A stretch of 64,000 nt of DNA from Vigna angularis. Lineage: Eukaryota > Streptophyta > Magnoliopsida > Fabales > Fabaceae. This document shows, one piece after another, positions 44,979-56,860 of the stretch (positions are counted from its first letter, which is position 1; each line of letters starts with the position of its first letter). The position numbers were made by a program, and so were the translations under genes. Under the pieces are notes generated by a model. That model saw nothing but the letters and a program-made list of their open reading frames with translations, searched no databases and had not been told where the DNA came from. The stretch covers positions 27,105,306 to 27,169,305 of the forward strand of contig NC_068978.1 in the NCBI RefSeq assembly GCF_016808095.1. Reading direction: 5' to 3'.

Positions 44979-45746
44979 ATTGAAGGTCTACTAAAGAAGT
45001 TCAAGACGAATGATTGTAAACTTGTCGTTACCCCGTTGGTGCTAAACGAGAAGCTACAAAAAGATGATGGAGCACAGGAGGCAAATGCATCATGTACAAA
45101 AGCTTAATTGGTAGTCTTCTCTATTTCACAACCACACAACTAGACATTATGTATGCTACAAGTTTTCTATCAAGATTCATGCAAAAGCCAAGTCAGATTC
45201 ATTATGAAGTAGGAAAAAGAATTTTAAGTACAAGGCACCAAGGAGTTTGGTATATGGTACAAAACCATGACTAACTCAAGGATGACTGGCTACACAAATA
45301 GTTATTGGGCAGGATTAATGAACGAAATGAAGAATATGTCAGGATATGCTTTCTCACTAGGATCAAGTATTTTATCTTGGGCATCAGAGAAGCAAGCAAC
45401 TGTGGCACAATCAACAGCAGAAACAGAGTATATAGCAGTTGCTAAAACCACGAGTCAAGCAATATGGCTACAAAGAATACTCGAAGAAATGGGTGAACCA
45501 CAAGATGGACTGATTATTATCTATTGCGACAACAAATCGATTATAGCAATAGCTAAAAATTCAGTTCATCATCAAAGAACAAAACACGTAGGCATTAAAT
45601 ATCACTTTATTCGAGATGAAGAAACAACTAAACAAATTCGACTCGAGTACTGTCCAACAAAAGACCAAATTGCTGATATTTTTACGAAGGCTACCAAGGC
45701 CAAGAATTTTACCGAATTTGCATTAAGAAGGAGTATTAAAGTGTAA
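44979..45746 (+). pseudogene. Copia element fragment: end of RT and RNase H
   Basis: Starts with GLLKKFKTNDCKLVVTPLV and KLQKDDGA, then a frameshift and SLIGSLLYFTTTQLDIMYAT, SRFMQKPSQIHYEVGKRIL. A 159-codon frame (45267-45746) follows with GYTNSYWAG, GSSILSWASEKQATVAQSTA, ETEYIAVAKTTSQAIWLQ, YCDNKSIIAIAKNSVHHQRT and DQIADIFTKA. This is the usual C-terminal Ty1/copia RNase H. The 5' part of the element is missing because the CACTA element lies directly upstream. Confidence 0.9.
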
Positions 45747-46093
45747 TACAAATTCTAGAAGAATGTAGAAACTCCATAGATAAAAGAATTGAAATATAAT
45801 ACAAGTTCTAGAATATTGTAAAAAAAAACTAAGATAGGAAGAAAAATCAAGAAAATTCTACATAGATAAAAATCTAGGACAATCCACATAAGTTGTGGTT
45901 AGCATGTTCTAGAATAATTTATGGGTCTATAAATACCCATGAACTCTACCATTTGATGTTAAAAGCCAACATCTAACACATGTAAGCCAACATCTATTAC
46001 AACTAAAAACAACACAACCTTAACATACTAACACAAAAGTCCAAAAAAGAAAAGCAAAAGAACAAAATGCCTAGTTTCTTGATATCAATAACT

Positions 46094-46097
<4 letters not shown>
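45744..46097 (+). mobile_element. Copia 3' LTR (probable)
   Basis: Directly after the RNase H stop, a purine-rich 'agaaggagtattaaag' leads into TGTAATACAAATTC. The stretch has a TATA-like TATAAATAC at about 45931, repeats of 'gccaacatct', and ends near ACTTACA before the TA run. No second LTR is in the window to compare it with. Confidence 0.6.

Positions 46098-46167
<70 letters not shown>
46096..46167. repeat. (TA)n microsatellite
   Basis: About 35 uninterrupted AT dinucleotides at the end of the copia LTR. Confidence 0.97.
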
Positions 46168-46169
<2 letters not shown>

Positions 46170-46589
46170 GTTTTTTTCTTTGAACATGATGAATTGCTTT
46201 AATGTGTCCATAACCTCATGTGATGAGTCCTTTATTCTCCTAAAATCAACGAGATGGCCGCTAGCAATAATGGTGTGGGGTGCACAAATTAATTTCAGTT
46301 GCATTATAAAATTATAGATTTCAGATGTGAGAATTGTAGTTTTCTATTAATCAATTATTTGGAATCCAGTCCTTGTTTTAAAACATGATTTAACTTCTTA
46401 GTGTAGAGTTGTCATGATGAAAACCTCTTTTTTCCTAGATAGGAACTGCATATGTCGTGGTGAGTGCTGCGGGTGTCAATATAGATAACGAAAGCATAAT
46501 AACTTGGTATCTTAGTCTTTAAATAAAACATGTTGAATGAAATGTTGCTAAAGAATGGATTAATATGGCGTTGAAACTGAATTTGGTAC
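46168..46589. other. Unassigned AT-rich stretch
   Basis: No ORF or repeat recognised. It lies downstream of the last readable clathrin exon and may be its intron or captured flank. The minus-strand terminus expected for the CACTA element ending at 54248 was not found here. Confidence 0.5.
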
Positions 46590-48207
46590 CTGATCAATGA
46601 AATAAACAAGCAACTCCTCAGCAAGTTCACGGTCATCAGATTGTGAAGTTGTCTCCATGGCGTCTTTGTAAAGGTTATCCATTTTAGACAATGCAATAGA
46701 CTGCTTCCATCTACCTGCCTGCTTGTAAATGTAAGCAGCAACATGCCTAATCTCAAGAAACTCATGCTTTTCAATCTGTATTTCAGAATAATAGATAATC
46801 TATCAGCTTCCTAATATTGAATTGAAAATAGTCAACACTGAATTAATGCAACTAACCTTCTGTGCAAGGCCTAATTGGTCAAATTTATCATGCAAATCAA
46901 TTGACTCGCGCAATCTATCATAGTCTTCCTCCTCGACATATATTTCATTCAGGGCTTCATTAACAGCAGACACATTGTTACTCTAAACTGTAACCACGTA
47001 TGGCTTGACAAGACAGAGATGACCAACCTATAATACAATGCAGGGAAAACATTCATTAGTGAAATAGAAAAAAAGGTTATAGAGTAAAAAACTGATCAAA
47101 CTGTTGCCAGTATTAAAGCTACCTTTCGCATGACCTCTTCCAAGTCATCCACCTACTAAATTCACAATCAAAATTGACTGAACAAGCATCCGAAAGAGTA
47201 TAAGCTCATAAGCAGCAGACTCAAGTAATGTTCACAAAATCTTCCAATAACAAGTTCACAGCATATTTATACATTGTAGTATACTATTTCCCCATTACAT
47301 TTTGAACGAACAAATTATTCAACCTTTATAATTTGGAATCAGATGACAGCTAAATAAAAATATCGAGTTAATTTAAAAATTTAGTTAATGAATTGTCAAA
47401 CAAAAACAACAATTTACCTTAATAATGTTAAGCCCACATATTTGGGCCAAAAGGAACTCCTCTGCATCAATACAGGCAAAGCAAACTTCCTTCCATGTTT
47501 TTGCACTGTTAACTTTCCTTGCTGCATCAACTGCACCTTGGAACTATTTTAACTTCACAAGTGTAACTGCTAACTTGGTCCAGTTAGATATAAAGGCAAA
47601 TATGATTTTGGCAGCTTCATATAGTTCTCATCATATAGATTGGCTACATTTGGCATAAGAACGAACTCCTCAATGTCACCGAGCCTATCAATCTCTGCAT
47701 ATGCATAAACGAGCTCACTGTCCACCTTGGGTTCTTTAGTCTTCTGTCGAGCCATCAGCAAGTATCTCACCAAGTCATGGTAAACATTAGAATCTTCAGA
47801 AGCACGGATAACATATAAAAATTGTGTAGTACTATCGTCTGCTCGTATAAAGGACTCATGGCATCACTTACTAGTCCCATATAATTGAGCCTCAATAGCC
47901 ATTTCTCCAACTGCATGCCCATCAAAATTATCCAGTCTATTAATATAATCCATAACTCTGAATGGATCAGCCTTTATTGCTGTTAAAATAAGTATATTCT
48001 GCAGATTAAAGTTGCCACTGAATGCAGAATTATGAAGGACGATCTTCTCAAGAAGCTCAATCAATTCATGAGGTAGATCAGCAGTCATGAAAGCCTTAAC
48101 AGCAGCAGATACTTGTTCAGGGCTCTTGCTTTCAGGCAGAGCTGTAGATACAACTTGATCAATTAGTTGCCTTCTGTAGACATTATCAGGGTTAAGAACT
48201 TTGTCCC
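46590..48207 (-). pseudogene. Clathrin heavy chain pseudogene, 3' exons
   Basis: Minus-strand pieces of clathrin heavy chain, the leg of the clathrin triskelion in vesicle coats. In gene order: [20 protein letters not shown] and [18 protein letters not shown] (48202-47864), a deletion of about 40 residues, then [19 protein letters not shown] and [15 protein letters not shown] (to about 47640), [19 protein letters not shown] and [10 protein letters not shown] (about 47620-47420), VDDLEEV (47155), [20 protein letters not shown] (about 46990-46858), and [16 protein letters not shown] to FIDQ (46775-46590). Introns with GT/AG ends are kept between pieces, so it came from genomic DNA, not from an mRNA. 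In-frame stops, a frame break at 47864 and the copia insertion make it non-functional. It covers only the repeat region of a ~1,700-residue protein. Confidence 0.9.
48203..48207. repeat. TSD of copia element 2 (left copy)
   Basis: GTCCC at 48203-48207 and 53039-53043 flank the element. The target lies within a clathrin exon, between the Trp-Asp and Lys codons of DLWDKVL. Confidence 0.95.
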
Positions 48208-48365
48208 TCTTAGAGAATTTAGAGAAAGAAACTCTCTTTTTATTATCTTCACTTACATCTAATACACAGTAAACACATACTTATACAATAAAGAAGAAAC
48301 AGTAATCAATAGTAAATAGTAGGCTCCTATTGAGTCTATATCTAAAAACATATTACATTTCAACA
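48208..48365 (-). mobile_element. 3' LTR of copia element 2
   Basis: Minus strand begins TGTTGAAATGTAATATG and ends CTCTAAGA, so it ends in GA where CA is usual. Both LTRs share this end. Confidence 0.93.
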
Positions 48366-49420
48366 CTCTCCCTCAAGCTGGAGCATATAAGTCATATGCC
48401 CCAAGCTTGGAACATATGAATTGAATTCTAGGCCCCTTAGAGATTTGGTCAACATGTCTCCGAGTTGTTCATTAGAGTTGACAAATTCAGTAACCAGTTC
48501 CTTTGACAACAACTTCTCTCTAATAAGATGACAGTCAATTTCTATGTGTTTCGTCCTCTCATGAAACACAGGATTGGAGGAAATGTGTAAAGCTGCTTGA
48601 TTGTCACAGTACAGTTTCATTTGCTCACTTTCACAAAACTTCAATTCTTGAAGAAGTTGTCTAATCCACACAAGTTCACATGTAGTTAGAGCCATAGATC
48701 AGTATTCAGCTTCAGCACTAGATCGAGCAACAACGTTTTGTTTCTTACTTTTCCAAGATACAAGGTTCCCACCAAGTAAAACACAATATCCTGTAGTAGA
48801 TCTTCGATCAATTGGACTACCAGCCCAATCTGCATCACAATATCCTTCAATCCGAGTGTTTCCCTTGTTCTCATACAACAGTCCCTGTCCCGGGCTTCCT
48901 TTTATGTATCTGAGAATGCGAAGTATTGCATTCCAATGATCAACATGTGGATTTTGCATAAATTGACTCACAACTCCAATTGGATAAGAAAGATCAAGTC
49001 TTGTTATGGTAAGATAAATGAGTTTTCCAACTAGCCTTCTATATTTCTCTGGGTCTGAGAAAGGTTCACCCTGATCTCTCATTAACTTTTGATTTGGGTC
49101 CATGGGATTATCAATGGGCTTGCAATTTGTCAGACCTGTTTCCTCTAAAATGTCAAGAGCATATTTCCTTTGTGAAATGATGACACCTTCTTTTGATTGT
49201 GCCACTTCAATACCAAGAAAATATTACCCAGATCTTTAGTTTGAAAGTGATTGAACAAATGATTCTTTAACTGATTAATTCTAGTGATGTCATTCCCTGT
49301 AATAACAATATCATCAACATACACCATGAGATAAACACATTTGTTAGGAGAATTGTGACCATAAAACACTGAATGATCCGCCTCACAACGTTTCAATCCA
49401 AATTTTTCTAAATTTACCAA
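48360..49420 (-). pseudogene. Copia element 2: RT C-terminal half and RNase H
   Basis: Contains the RT catalytic YVDDIVITG (about 49330), [12 protein letters not shown], then [20 protein letters not shown] and the RNase H motifs [41 protein letters not shown] and HIEIDCHLIREKL. Broken by a frameshift near 49205 (after KDLGN), a stop after AEAEY (48696), and a frameshift with the upstream RT frame near 49400. Confidence 0.93.
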
Positions 49421-50861
49421 ACCAAGCTCGAGGTGATTGCTTTAAGCCATAAAGGGAACGACGCAACTTACAAACTAATCCAGACTCCCCCTGAGCAACA
49501 AATCCAGGAGGTTGCTCCATGTATATCTCCTCTTCCAGATCACCATGAAGGAAGGCATTTTTAATGTCTAACTGATAAAGAGGCCAATGACGAATGGCAG
49601 CCATAGCAAGCAAAATACGAACGGTACTGGTTTTAGCCACAGGAGAAAAAGTATCACAATAGTCTTGGCCGTAAACTTGAGTATAGCCATTAGCTACCAA
49701 TCGAGCTTTAAGGCGATCAATTTTACCAGTAGGACCAACTTTAACAGTATAAATCCATCTACAACCAACAGGCTTCTTATCAGGAGGAGGAGGGACAAGA
49801 TCCCAAGTGCCATTGTGTTCAAGTGCCTTCATCTCATCAACCATGGCTTGTCGCCATCCAGAATGACCAAGTGCCTCATGAATATTATTAGGAACCTTAG
49901 TCGATGATAATGACGAAACAAAGGAGAAATATGTAGGAGACAAATTATGATAACTCACAAAATTATAAATAGGATATGGATTGCGAGTAGAACGAATACC
50001 TTTCCGGAGGGCAATGGGCCAGTTATCATCTGAATCAGTAGAAGGTGAAGATGATGAAGGATCCATGGTTTGAGGATCTGATGCAGAAGGATCTGAGTCT
50101 CGAGGATCGTTAGTGTTAGGAGTTCGAGATTGGGTTCGACATTGATATGTGATAAGAGGTGGAGGAACAATGTTATTTGGATTTTGATTTTGAGGTACAG
50201 AATCAGGAATAATTAGAGGATCACATGTTGGTAAAGGAAACATTTGTTGAGTAGAGGAACGATCCTCCATGGAGGAAGGGAAAAAAGGTGTATCCTCAAA
50301 GAATGTGACATCAGCTGACATATAATATCTCTTGGTGGAGGGAGAATAACATTTATACCCTTTCTGAAGACGAGAGTATCCTAAGAAAACACACTTGATA
50401 GCTTTTGCTGAGACCTTATCAAGACCTAGAGAAACATTATGAACAAAACACATACACCCAAATACACGTGGGGAAACATGGTATAAAGTGTCGTTGGGAA
50501 AAATGGCAGAGTGAGGAATTTTATTATTAAGAGAGGAAGAAGGCATCCTATTGATAAGAAAACAGGCAGTGAGGACTGCATCGCCCCAATGATGTACATG
50601 AACATTAGTATTCAACATTAAGGAACGTGTAGTTTCAATGAGATGTCTATTCTTTCTTTCTGCAATGCCATTTTGTTCTGGAGTGTGAGGACAGGTTGAC
50701 TGGTGTAAAATTCCTTGGGAAGATAAGAATGAAGAAAATGCTAGAGAGAAGTATTCCTTAGCATTATCACTTCGAAGAATTTTAATTGTCCTCCCAAATT
50801 GGTTCTTAATTTCAATAAAAAAAGACTTGAATATGGACAAAAGTTCATATCTCTCTTTCAT
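49383..50861 (-). pseudogene. Copia element 2: integrase core and RT N-terminal half
   Basis: 492 open codons. Integrase continues with [11 protein letters not shown] (second catalytic Asp) and [16 protein letters not shown] (catalytic Glu). A Ser/Pro/Asp-rich linker follows. RT begins at [20 protein letters not shown], with [41 protein letters not shown] (first catalytic Asp) and [15 protein letters not shown]. Separated from the upstream frame by one TGA near 50880. Confidence 0.93.
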
Positions 50862-50879
50862 TAAATAAACCCAAGTACA

Positions 50880-52501
50880 TCAAGAGAATTCATCAATAAA
50901 AGTTATAAAATAATTAAAACCAAATGAAGTAACACGACTTGGTCCCCAAACATCTGAATGAATTATTGAAAAAGGAAAATCACACTGTGTCTCAGATCTT
51001 TTAGGATAGGAAGATCTAACATGTTTTCCTAATTGACAAGATTCACAATCTAAGACTTGGATGTTTTTGAGACTTGGAACCATCATCTTCAACTTGAACA
51101 AACTTGGATGGCCTAGACGATCATGCAAAAGTTTGGGGGATGAAGTGGTAAAGCAGGAAACTGAGAAATGAGGTTTTAAGAAATAAAGTCCTTGAGACTC
51201 ATGTCCTTCTCCAATCAGACGACCTATCCCATGTTCCTGTATAACAAAAGAATTGGCCATAAAGGTTATGGAACAATTTAAGGTACGAGTCAACTGACTC
51301 AAAGAGATTAAATTGTATGGACAATTGGGAACATAGAACACAAAATTTAAACTTAGTGAAGGAGATAAGGAAACTGTTCCAGTTCCCTGAGATTTCACTT
51401 TAGATCCATTGGCAAAGGTAATAAGATGAGGAATTCTTGGAGAAGACAATGAAGAAAATGAAGTAATGTTACCAGAGATATGGTCTGAGGCACCTGAGTC
51501 CAGAATCCATGGATTATGACCTTCCACAGATTGAGATAGGCTGGCTGTAGGCACACTAGTCATGACAGAGGATTGGCCAGGATTAGAAGGTTTTCCAGAC
51601 TTGTAACGTAAAAATTCTTCATACTCTTCATTTGAAATTCTGGATTCTAGATCACCAGATTTAGACACATGAGCAACTTTGTCTGGATATCCATGTAGAA
51701 CATAACATTTGTCTCGAGTATGGCCTAGTTTCTTACAGTATGTGCATTGAGGAGGACGTATGCTAAGACCACCACGTCCTCGGTTGCTTCTGCCTCCTCC
51801 TCTTCCTTGTGGCACTCCTCTTCCTTGTGGCACTCCTCTTCCTTGTGGCATTATCATAGCTGATGTTCCAATAACATCGATTGAATTCTCATCTTTCACC
51901 AATGGAGGTACTCGAAGAAGTCGAGTAACCAAACCATCCATTGAAGGGATTTGATCACCAGCTAAAACTTGATCACGTACATGATCATAATCGGAGTGTA
52001 AGCTTCTCAGAATTAGGACCATGTAAAACTTGTCAAGCTTTTTATTGATCCCTTCTAATGAATCAGCTACAAAGAAGTTCTTCAATTCTTCTACAGCAGC
52101 CCGAGCCTTTGCTATATGAGAAACCATGTCATGGTTGACTTATTTTAGAGAAGCTACTTTTTGGGTTACATCAAAAAGACGTTGTACATCATTAGCAAAA
52201 ATATCTTCTGCCTTTTCCAGAATGATGAACATGTCTTATAGGGTCTCAAGATATCTAGAACCTCTTGCTCCACTGAATGCCACAAAAGTGCGCATAACTG
52301 AAAATCTAATTTTTACCATTGAGATTTTTCTTCATCTGGAACCATAGAGATATCTTGTTCAAGATGATCATGGTGTCCTTGACCAAGAAACCATAATTCC
52401 ACTGCAGAATACCAAGATAAATAATTTTTCCAATTGAGTTTTGCAGATGTGATGATAGGAGTTGCAGATAGAGAGGAATTAATTCCAGTAGTAGATGCCA
52501 T
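50880..52501 (-). pseudogene. Copia element 2: gag, protease, integrase N-terminus
   Basis: Gag starts MASTTGINSSLSATPII near 52501. There is a break between 52313 and 52127 (an in-frame TAA before the Met of MVSHIAKARAAVEEL). It continues to the zinc knuckle CTYCKKLGHTRDKC (C-X2-C-X4-H-X4-C), preceded by three tandem PQGRGV units. Protease: WILDSGASDHISGN. Integrase zinc finger: HDRLGHPSLFKLKMM and CESCQLGKHV, then the core start HSDVWGPS (first catalytic Asp). The frame ends at a TGA after FIDEFS. Confidence 0.93.
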
Positions 52502-52866
52502 TACAGATATGGAAAATGAACCAAACTTGGAGAGAGAAAACCCTAGGTGTCAACTACACCCCCTAAAACAGTGAAGTAAGGTCCGAAACAGGCTCAGGAG
52601 AGTGAGGCGAGCGGAACCCTAGGTGCGCGGTGAAATTCCGACCAACATAGGGCGGCGCGTGAACAGTACACACGCGAGATCTGGCGAACTTCGGCAGCGC
52701 GTGAAGACGATGCAGGGACGGCGACCACCAGGGTTGGGTCGCGCTCACGGAGGCGCACAAAACCCCTAAATTTTCCTGAGAAAATGAGATACCGACGGCG
52801 ACGGCGGCGACGACGACGGCGGCAGCTGGTAGTTGACGGCGTCTACAGAAGAGAGCCTCGGTGCTA

Positions 52867-52880
52867 GGCTCTTGATACCA
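52867..52880 (-). other. Primer binding site of copia element 2 (initiator tRNA-Met type)
   Basis: Minus strand TGGTATCAAGAGCC directly follows the 5' LTR end CTCTAAGA. Copia elements usually have TGGTATCAGAGC, so one extra A is present. Confidence 0.88.
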
Positions 52881-53038
52881 TCTTAGAGAATTTAGAGAAA
52901 GAAACTCTCTTTTTATTATCTTCACTTACATCTAATACACACTAAACACATACTTATACAATAAAGGAGAAACAGTAATCAATAGTAAATAATAGGCTCC
53001 TACGGAGCCTATATCTAAAAACATATTACATTTCAACA
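52881..53038 (-). mobile_element. 5' LTR of copia element 2
   Basis: 158 bp, partner of 48208-48365. The TSD GTCCC follows at 53039-53043. Confidence 0.93.
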
Positions 53039-53075
53039 GTCCCAAAGATCAACATCCATTCTCTCAACAACATAT
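53039..53075 (-). pseudogene. Clathrin heavy chain pseudogene, 5' edge of the interrupted exon
   Basis: Reads (R)YVVERMDVDLWD directly after a splice acceptor (GGATTACAG, AG at 53077-53076). It joins [14 protein letters not shown] across the copia insertion. Known plant clathrin heavy chains have YVVERMDGDLWEKVL here. Confidence 0.85.
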
Positions 53076-53662
53076 CTGTAATCCAAACAAATGCGTTTAA
53101 TCATTGGATCCAATGATAATTGTTTAGAGAAAAAAATATATAAATATAACCCAGAAACCTTGCTAATTCTCTTCTAATTAACGTCATGAAATCTCCAGAC
53201 TCAACTTCACATCAAAATTATTCCTCACGCTGAAAACAATGTAAAATATAGTACTCAATCCCATAAAAATTTAGCACCGTTACTTTACCTTGGAAACATA
53301 TAAACTCATGCTACCACAGTTCAAACATCATAAACCCCTGCACAAATATATACCAACCAGAAACGAAACAAAACCCCATTCCCTTATCCAAAAAGAATAC
53401 CCAAAATATATTCTCAATTCAAACAACTCACAAATGAACATGACAAAACATAAAACACAACATAAGAAACCAAATTTGACCGAAACTTACCTTAATATCA
53501 ATTCAAATGTTCTCAAAATGCACCTCAATAGCTAACAAACGAATAACATCTCCCGAACCACACTGTTACATGCCAATGACATTAGATGGGTTAAATTAGG
53601 GTTTTCTGAATTTTCAATTTTAGGGCTTTATGAATGAATGATGAGAGAGGGTATTACTTACC

Positions 53663-53953
53663 AGATGCTCTGACCGTCACCGACAACGCCAAGGCCAGAG
53701 AGAGTGACACCGAGATGGACTGACGGCGAGAAAGAGTAATGACGACAGGGTGTGAAAGCCAGTAGGAGTGATACGGAGATGCACTCACGGCGAGAAGAAG
53801 ACAACCTTTCAAGGAGGAACGGACTAATGGCGAAGCACTGTAGGAGTGATTGGTCGAGTGAGGCTCACGAAAATCAGAACGAGGAAGAATGAGAAATGAG
53901 AACGATGATGAACGGGAAGTGAAAATGGGAAGTGAAAACGAGACCCAGAACAA
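53663..53953 (-). other. Possible leader exon upstream of the clathrin fragment
   Basis: A GC-richer block whose minus strand has a 99-codon frame (from MFWVSFSLPIFTS) and runs into a splice donor CATCTG|GTAAGT at about 53662. No homology recognised. With the CACTA terminus just beyond, it looks like the element's own first exon, which would be spliced to the captured clathrin exons. The intervening 53076-53662 is AT-rich and fits an intron. Confidence 0.4.
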
Positions 53954-53989
53954 AACGAAAACCTACATTTCTACTTTTATTTTTATTAA

Positions 53990-54248
53990 TTTTTAATATT
54001 TTTTTTTTAATTTCGTATATAATATCTGTAAGTAATGCTTCTTGATATTAGTCACGAATTTTAATTTTAAATGCTTCCATACGGATTAGATAATGTTAGA
54101 TATAAAAATATATGCAACTAAATTTGTATGTAACTCTCTTTTCAACGTTGGTATGTAATATTTGTGTTACATACAAATCGAAATTCGTATGTAAATATAT
54201 GTAAATATGTGTAAATATATGTAAATAATTCTTATTTATTTTGTAGTG
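53990..54248 (-). mobile_element. CACTA terminus with 'TATGTAA' subterminal repeats
   Basis: The plus strand ends TTTTGTAGTG at 54248, so the minus strand begins CACTACAAAATAAATAAG. It is followed inward by many copies of 'TTACATA/TATGTAA' and 'ACATACAAAT' motifs, typical of CACTA subterminal regions. The matching second terminus was not found in the window. Confidence 0.7.
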
Positions 54249-55206
54249 ACAAATGAAAATTTTATTAAATGGCTCTATTAATAGAATTCAAAGAAACAAA
54301 TACAACTTTTATTCTTTAACAAACTCTTAAATAATTACATTAATAAATCTCTGTGTTACCTATTCAACGATCACAATTTTATATAATAAACAAACTTAAT
54401 CTAAGTTGACACTATGTCAAAATCATTTGCAATGATAAAAGGTTTTTCAAACTCAACGAGCACCAAGTTTAATAAACTTTAATAAATCTTCTAACACACT
54501 ATCTTCAGAGTGACGAAGTTTCAAATTAAACTCTAGTGACTACAGCACAGATGCTAAAGTAGCATTTGGACTCTCCAAGCCGGTCCATTTAACACAAAAA
54601 CCATTGAATATATAATAATACATAAAGGATCCATGGACAACAAATCCTTATGTCGCATTCTTTAAAGTGCATGTTAATGAAAATAATAACATGCAGTAAA
54701 TACATTGATTCAAAATAACAAAATATCAAATCTAATCCTGCTTTGATCGTTTGAAACTTTTTTACCATGGTACACCAAATAGCATAACATTAATTATATC
54801 AATACATTGGCATACATACCCAGATATTTCATCCAGAATGATAATTTTAGACTATCTATTTAGTGTAACAATAATTAGTGTTTAGCGTGTTCTATCTACT
54901 AAATTATGTTTGTCTTGTTTATAAACAGAGAAGGAAAAAACTGTTTAAACTTATTATTCAATTCCCTTCAATATGTTATTCATTTCTTAATAACCAAAAG
55001 TACTAAGTTTGATCCTTCATCCAAAATTGCCATGCATGTTGTATTGTAATCCTCACACAAAATATGTACATAGATGACTAGAGAAATCGAACATTCGCAA
55101 AGGAAATATTAGAGGAAATGGATTTCTCTATTAAATATTAAAGATATTAGGAAAAGGAATTCAAATACGGATATAACAAAAAGGATCGCGATATTCTAAC
55201 AACGCA
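54249..55206. other. AT-rich intergenic stretch, possible exon remnant
   Basis: Mostly AT-rich without repeats I can name. On the minus strand 54600-54459 reads LESPNATLASVL, a stop, then SLEFNLKLRHSEDSVLEDLL and KFIKLGAR followed by TGA, which looks like the C-terminal exon of some protein. I cannot name it. Confidence 0.35.
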
Positions 55207-55602
55207 ATTTTGACAAAAAATTGACAACCTTACGTGTCAAAAGGCTATGGGATTATTTAAAATATTTTTTTTTTCGTTAAAGTTGACAATGAATTTGGCT
55301 TCCGAAAATGTCCCTCTCATTTTTGTTTTCATTCTTCTCCACTGTTGCATTTTGGTTTTCATTTTGTGTGTGTTTTCTCTCCTTTCTCTCTTTCTCTCTC
55401 ATGAAGGAAGCTTCATCTTCTCCGGCGAGACTCCGGTGAAGCAATGGAAAGCTCCGGTAACAAGGTATTTTCTTTTCCCTTTCCATTTTCCGTTTCCCAT
55501 TTTCCATTTCCCATTTTTCATTTCCCTTTTTTTCCTTTTCACTTACTCCATTTTCATCCTCTCTTTAACCTCTGTCACCGTTCCCTCTCCTTTCTCTCTC
55601 CA

Positions 55603-55705
55603 AGCTTTCTCCTTTCTCTCTTCAAGCTCACTCCTTTCTCTCTTCAAGCCTTCTCCTTTCTCTCTTCAAGCTCTCTCCTTTCTCCCTTCAAGCTTTCTTT
55701 TTTCT
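55603..55705. repeat. 22-bp minisatellite (CT-rich)
   Basis: Four to five units of about 22 bp of the type 'aagctttctcctttctctcttc'. The long frame 55247-55813 (Phe/Leu/Ser-rich) is a reading of this low-complexity DNA and not a credible protein. Confidence 0.88.
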
Positions 55706-56444
55706 CTTTCGTTTCTATTTATTTTAGCTTCATCTTCTTCGGCGAGGCAACCCAGCGAGAAACATGTTCTCCTTTATATTGATTTTGTTGTGGGAAATGG
55801 AAAACTCTGGTGACTTTGGTGATGAGAGCAAGATATCTCCACTATTCTTTTTCCCCTTTCGCGTTTTCCCTTTCCCCTTTTCCACTTCCTCTTTCCCATT
55901 TTCCATTTAGCCTTTCCCCTTTCCTCTTTGCCAATTTGTGTTTCTTGTTTTGTTAATTATTTTTTGGATTGTTCTAACATGAATTTTTTTTATGCAGTTG
56001 TGTGTGCAACATTCTTTCACAACCAAGTTTATTGATGTTTTGAATGGAAGATTAACTCATGAGGAGAGGAATGTCTACTTGATAAAATTATGGAATGTCC
56101 ACTTTCCAATCATGCTGACGTTAATATTTTAAAAAATTATTGTAATAGATTGTATTGAACATTTCCAATTCACAACATATTTTTTCAATGTTAATATTCA
56201 TGGATTGAACCAAAATATGTTCTCATCATAGAATGTTAATGGATTTGATACACATGACCATTAAACTCACTCAACCATCTCAAAAGTTGGAAAAAAGTCA
56301 CCAAAAACACAGGCAAAACCATCATGGGGAGTCCAGTTGAACTACCTTGGTTTAAACACCTATAAAAGCCCCTGTCAATCAATTGCAGTGACAAAAATAG
56401 AAAAAAATCACCCATAGGGACAGAAAAATGACCCTGGGAGTGTT

Positions 56445-56593
56445 GTTCATCCAGGTGGGGAGTATAATTGAAGTTTCTGTACAAATGACAATTTTTTCTC
56501 TAGTAATCGATTACAGGGGTCTTGTAATCGATTACCAGAGAAAAAATTGTCATTTGTACAGAAACTTCAACTGTACTCCCCACCTGGATGAAC
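56445..56593. repeat. Hairpin 1 with paired TAATCGATTA
   Basis: Arms of about 70 bases (GTTCATCCAGGTGGGGAGTA... against ...TACTCCCCACCTGGATGAAC) around a 7-base loop at about 56516. The base of the loop is TGTAATCGATTACA-like on both sides. Confidence 0.92.
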
Positions 56594-56860
56594 AGTACTC
56601 CCCATGCTCTAAGAGGGAAAGATATACGTATAAGATAACATGCTGTCAACTTTGACCTTTGTTGACAATTTTAATCATAAATTTTTCCACAGACCTCCAA
56701 ATGATGTGATTCTTTTTTTATTAGATAGTAGACTCAAAAAATTTTCCAATGACTACTAATTTATAATTTTTGGACATCTGAGTAGGTACAGTTAATTCCT
56801 TAAAGTTAATGTTTTATATATTTCTACCACCTCTGACTTTTGCTGGTTGTTTTCCTCAAA

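Larger units (their letters stand above)
48208..53038 (-). mobile_element. Nearly complete copia retrotransposon (4,831 bp)
   Basis: Minus-strand Ty1/copia element with two 158-bp LTRs (48208-48365 and 52881-53038), a tRNA-Met type primer site (TGGTATCAAGAGCC, 52880-52867), gag-protease-integrase-RT-RNase H in copia order, and a polypurine tract (GCTTGAGGGAGAG) beside the 3' LTR. The LTRs differ at 6 of 158 positions by my count (about 3.8%). Short LTRs and this domain order suit the Ale/Retrofit group (inference). Confidence 0.95.

Noticed and set aside
46590..53075. Functional clathrin heavy chain gene
   Set aside because: It has internal stops, a ~40-residue deletion and a copia element in an exon, and both ends of the ~1,700-residue protein are missing.
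55247..55813. 188-codon Phe/Leu/Ser-rich ORF as a membrane protein
   Set aside because: Low-complexity CT-rich DNA with a 22-bp repeat. The hydrophobic look follows from composition, and a second frame is equally open.
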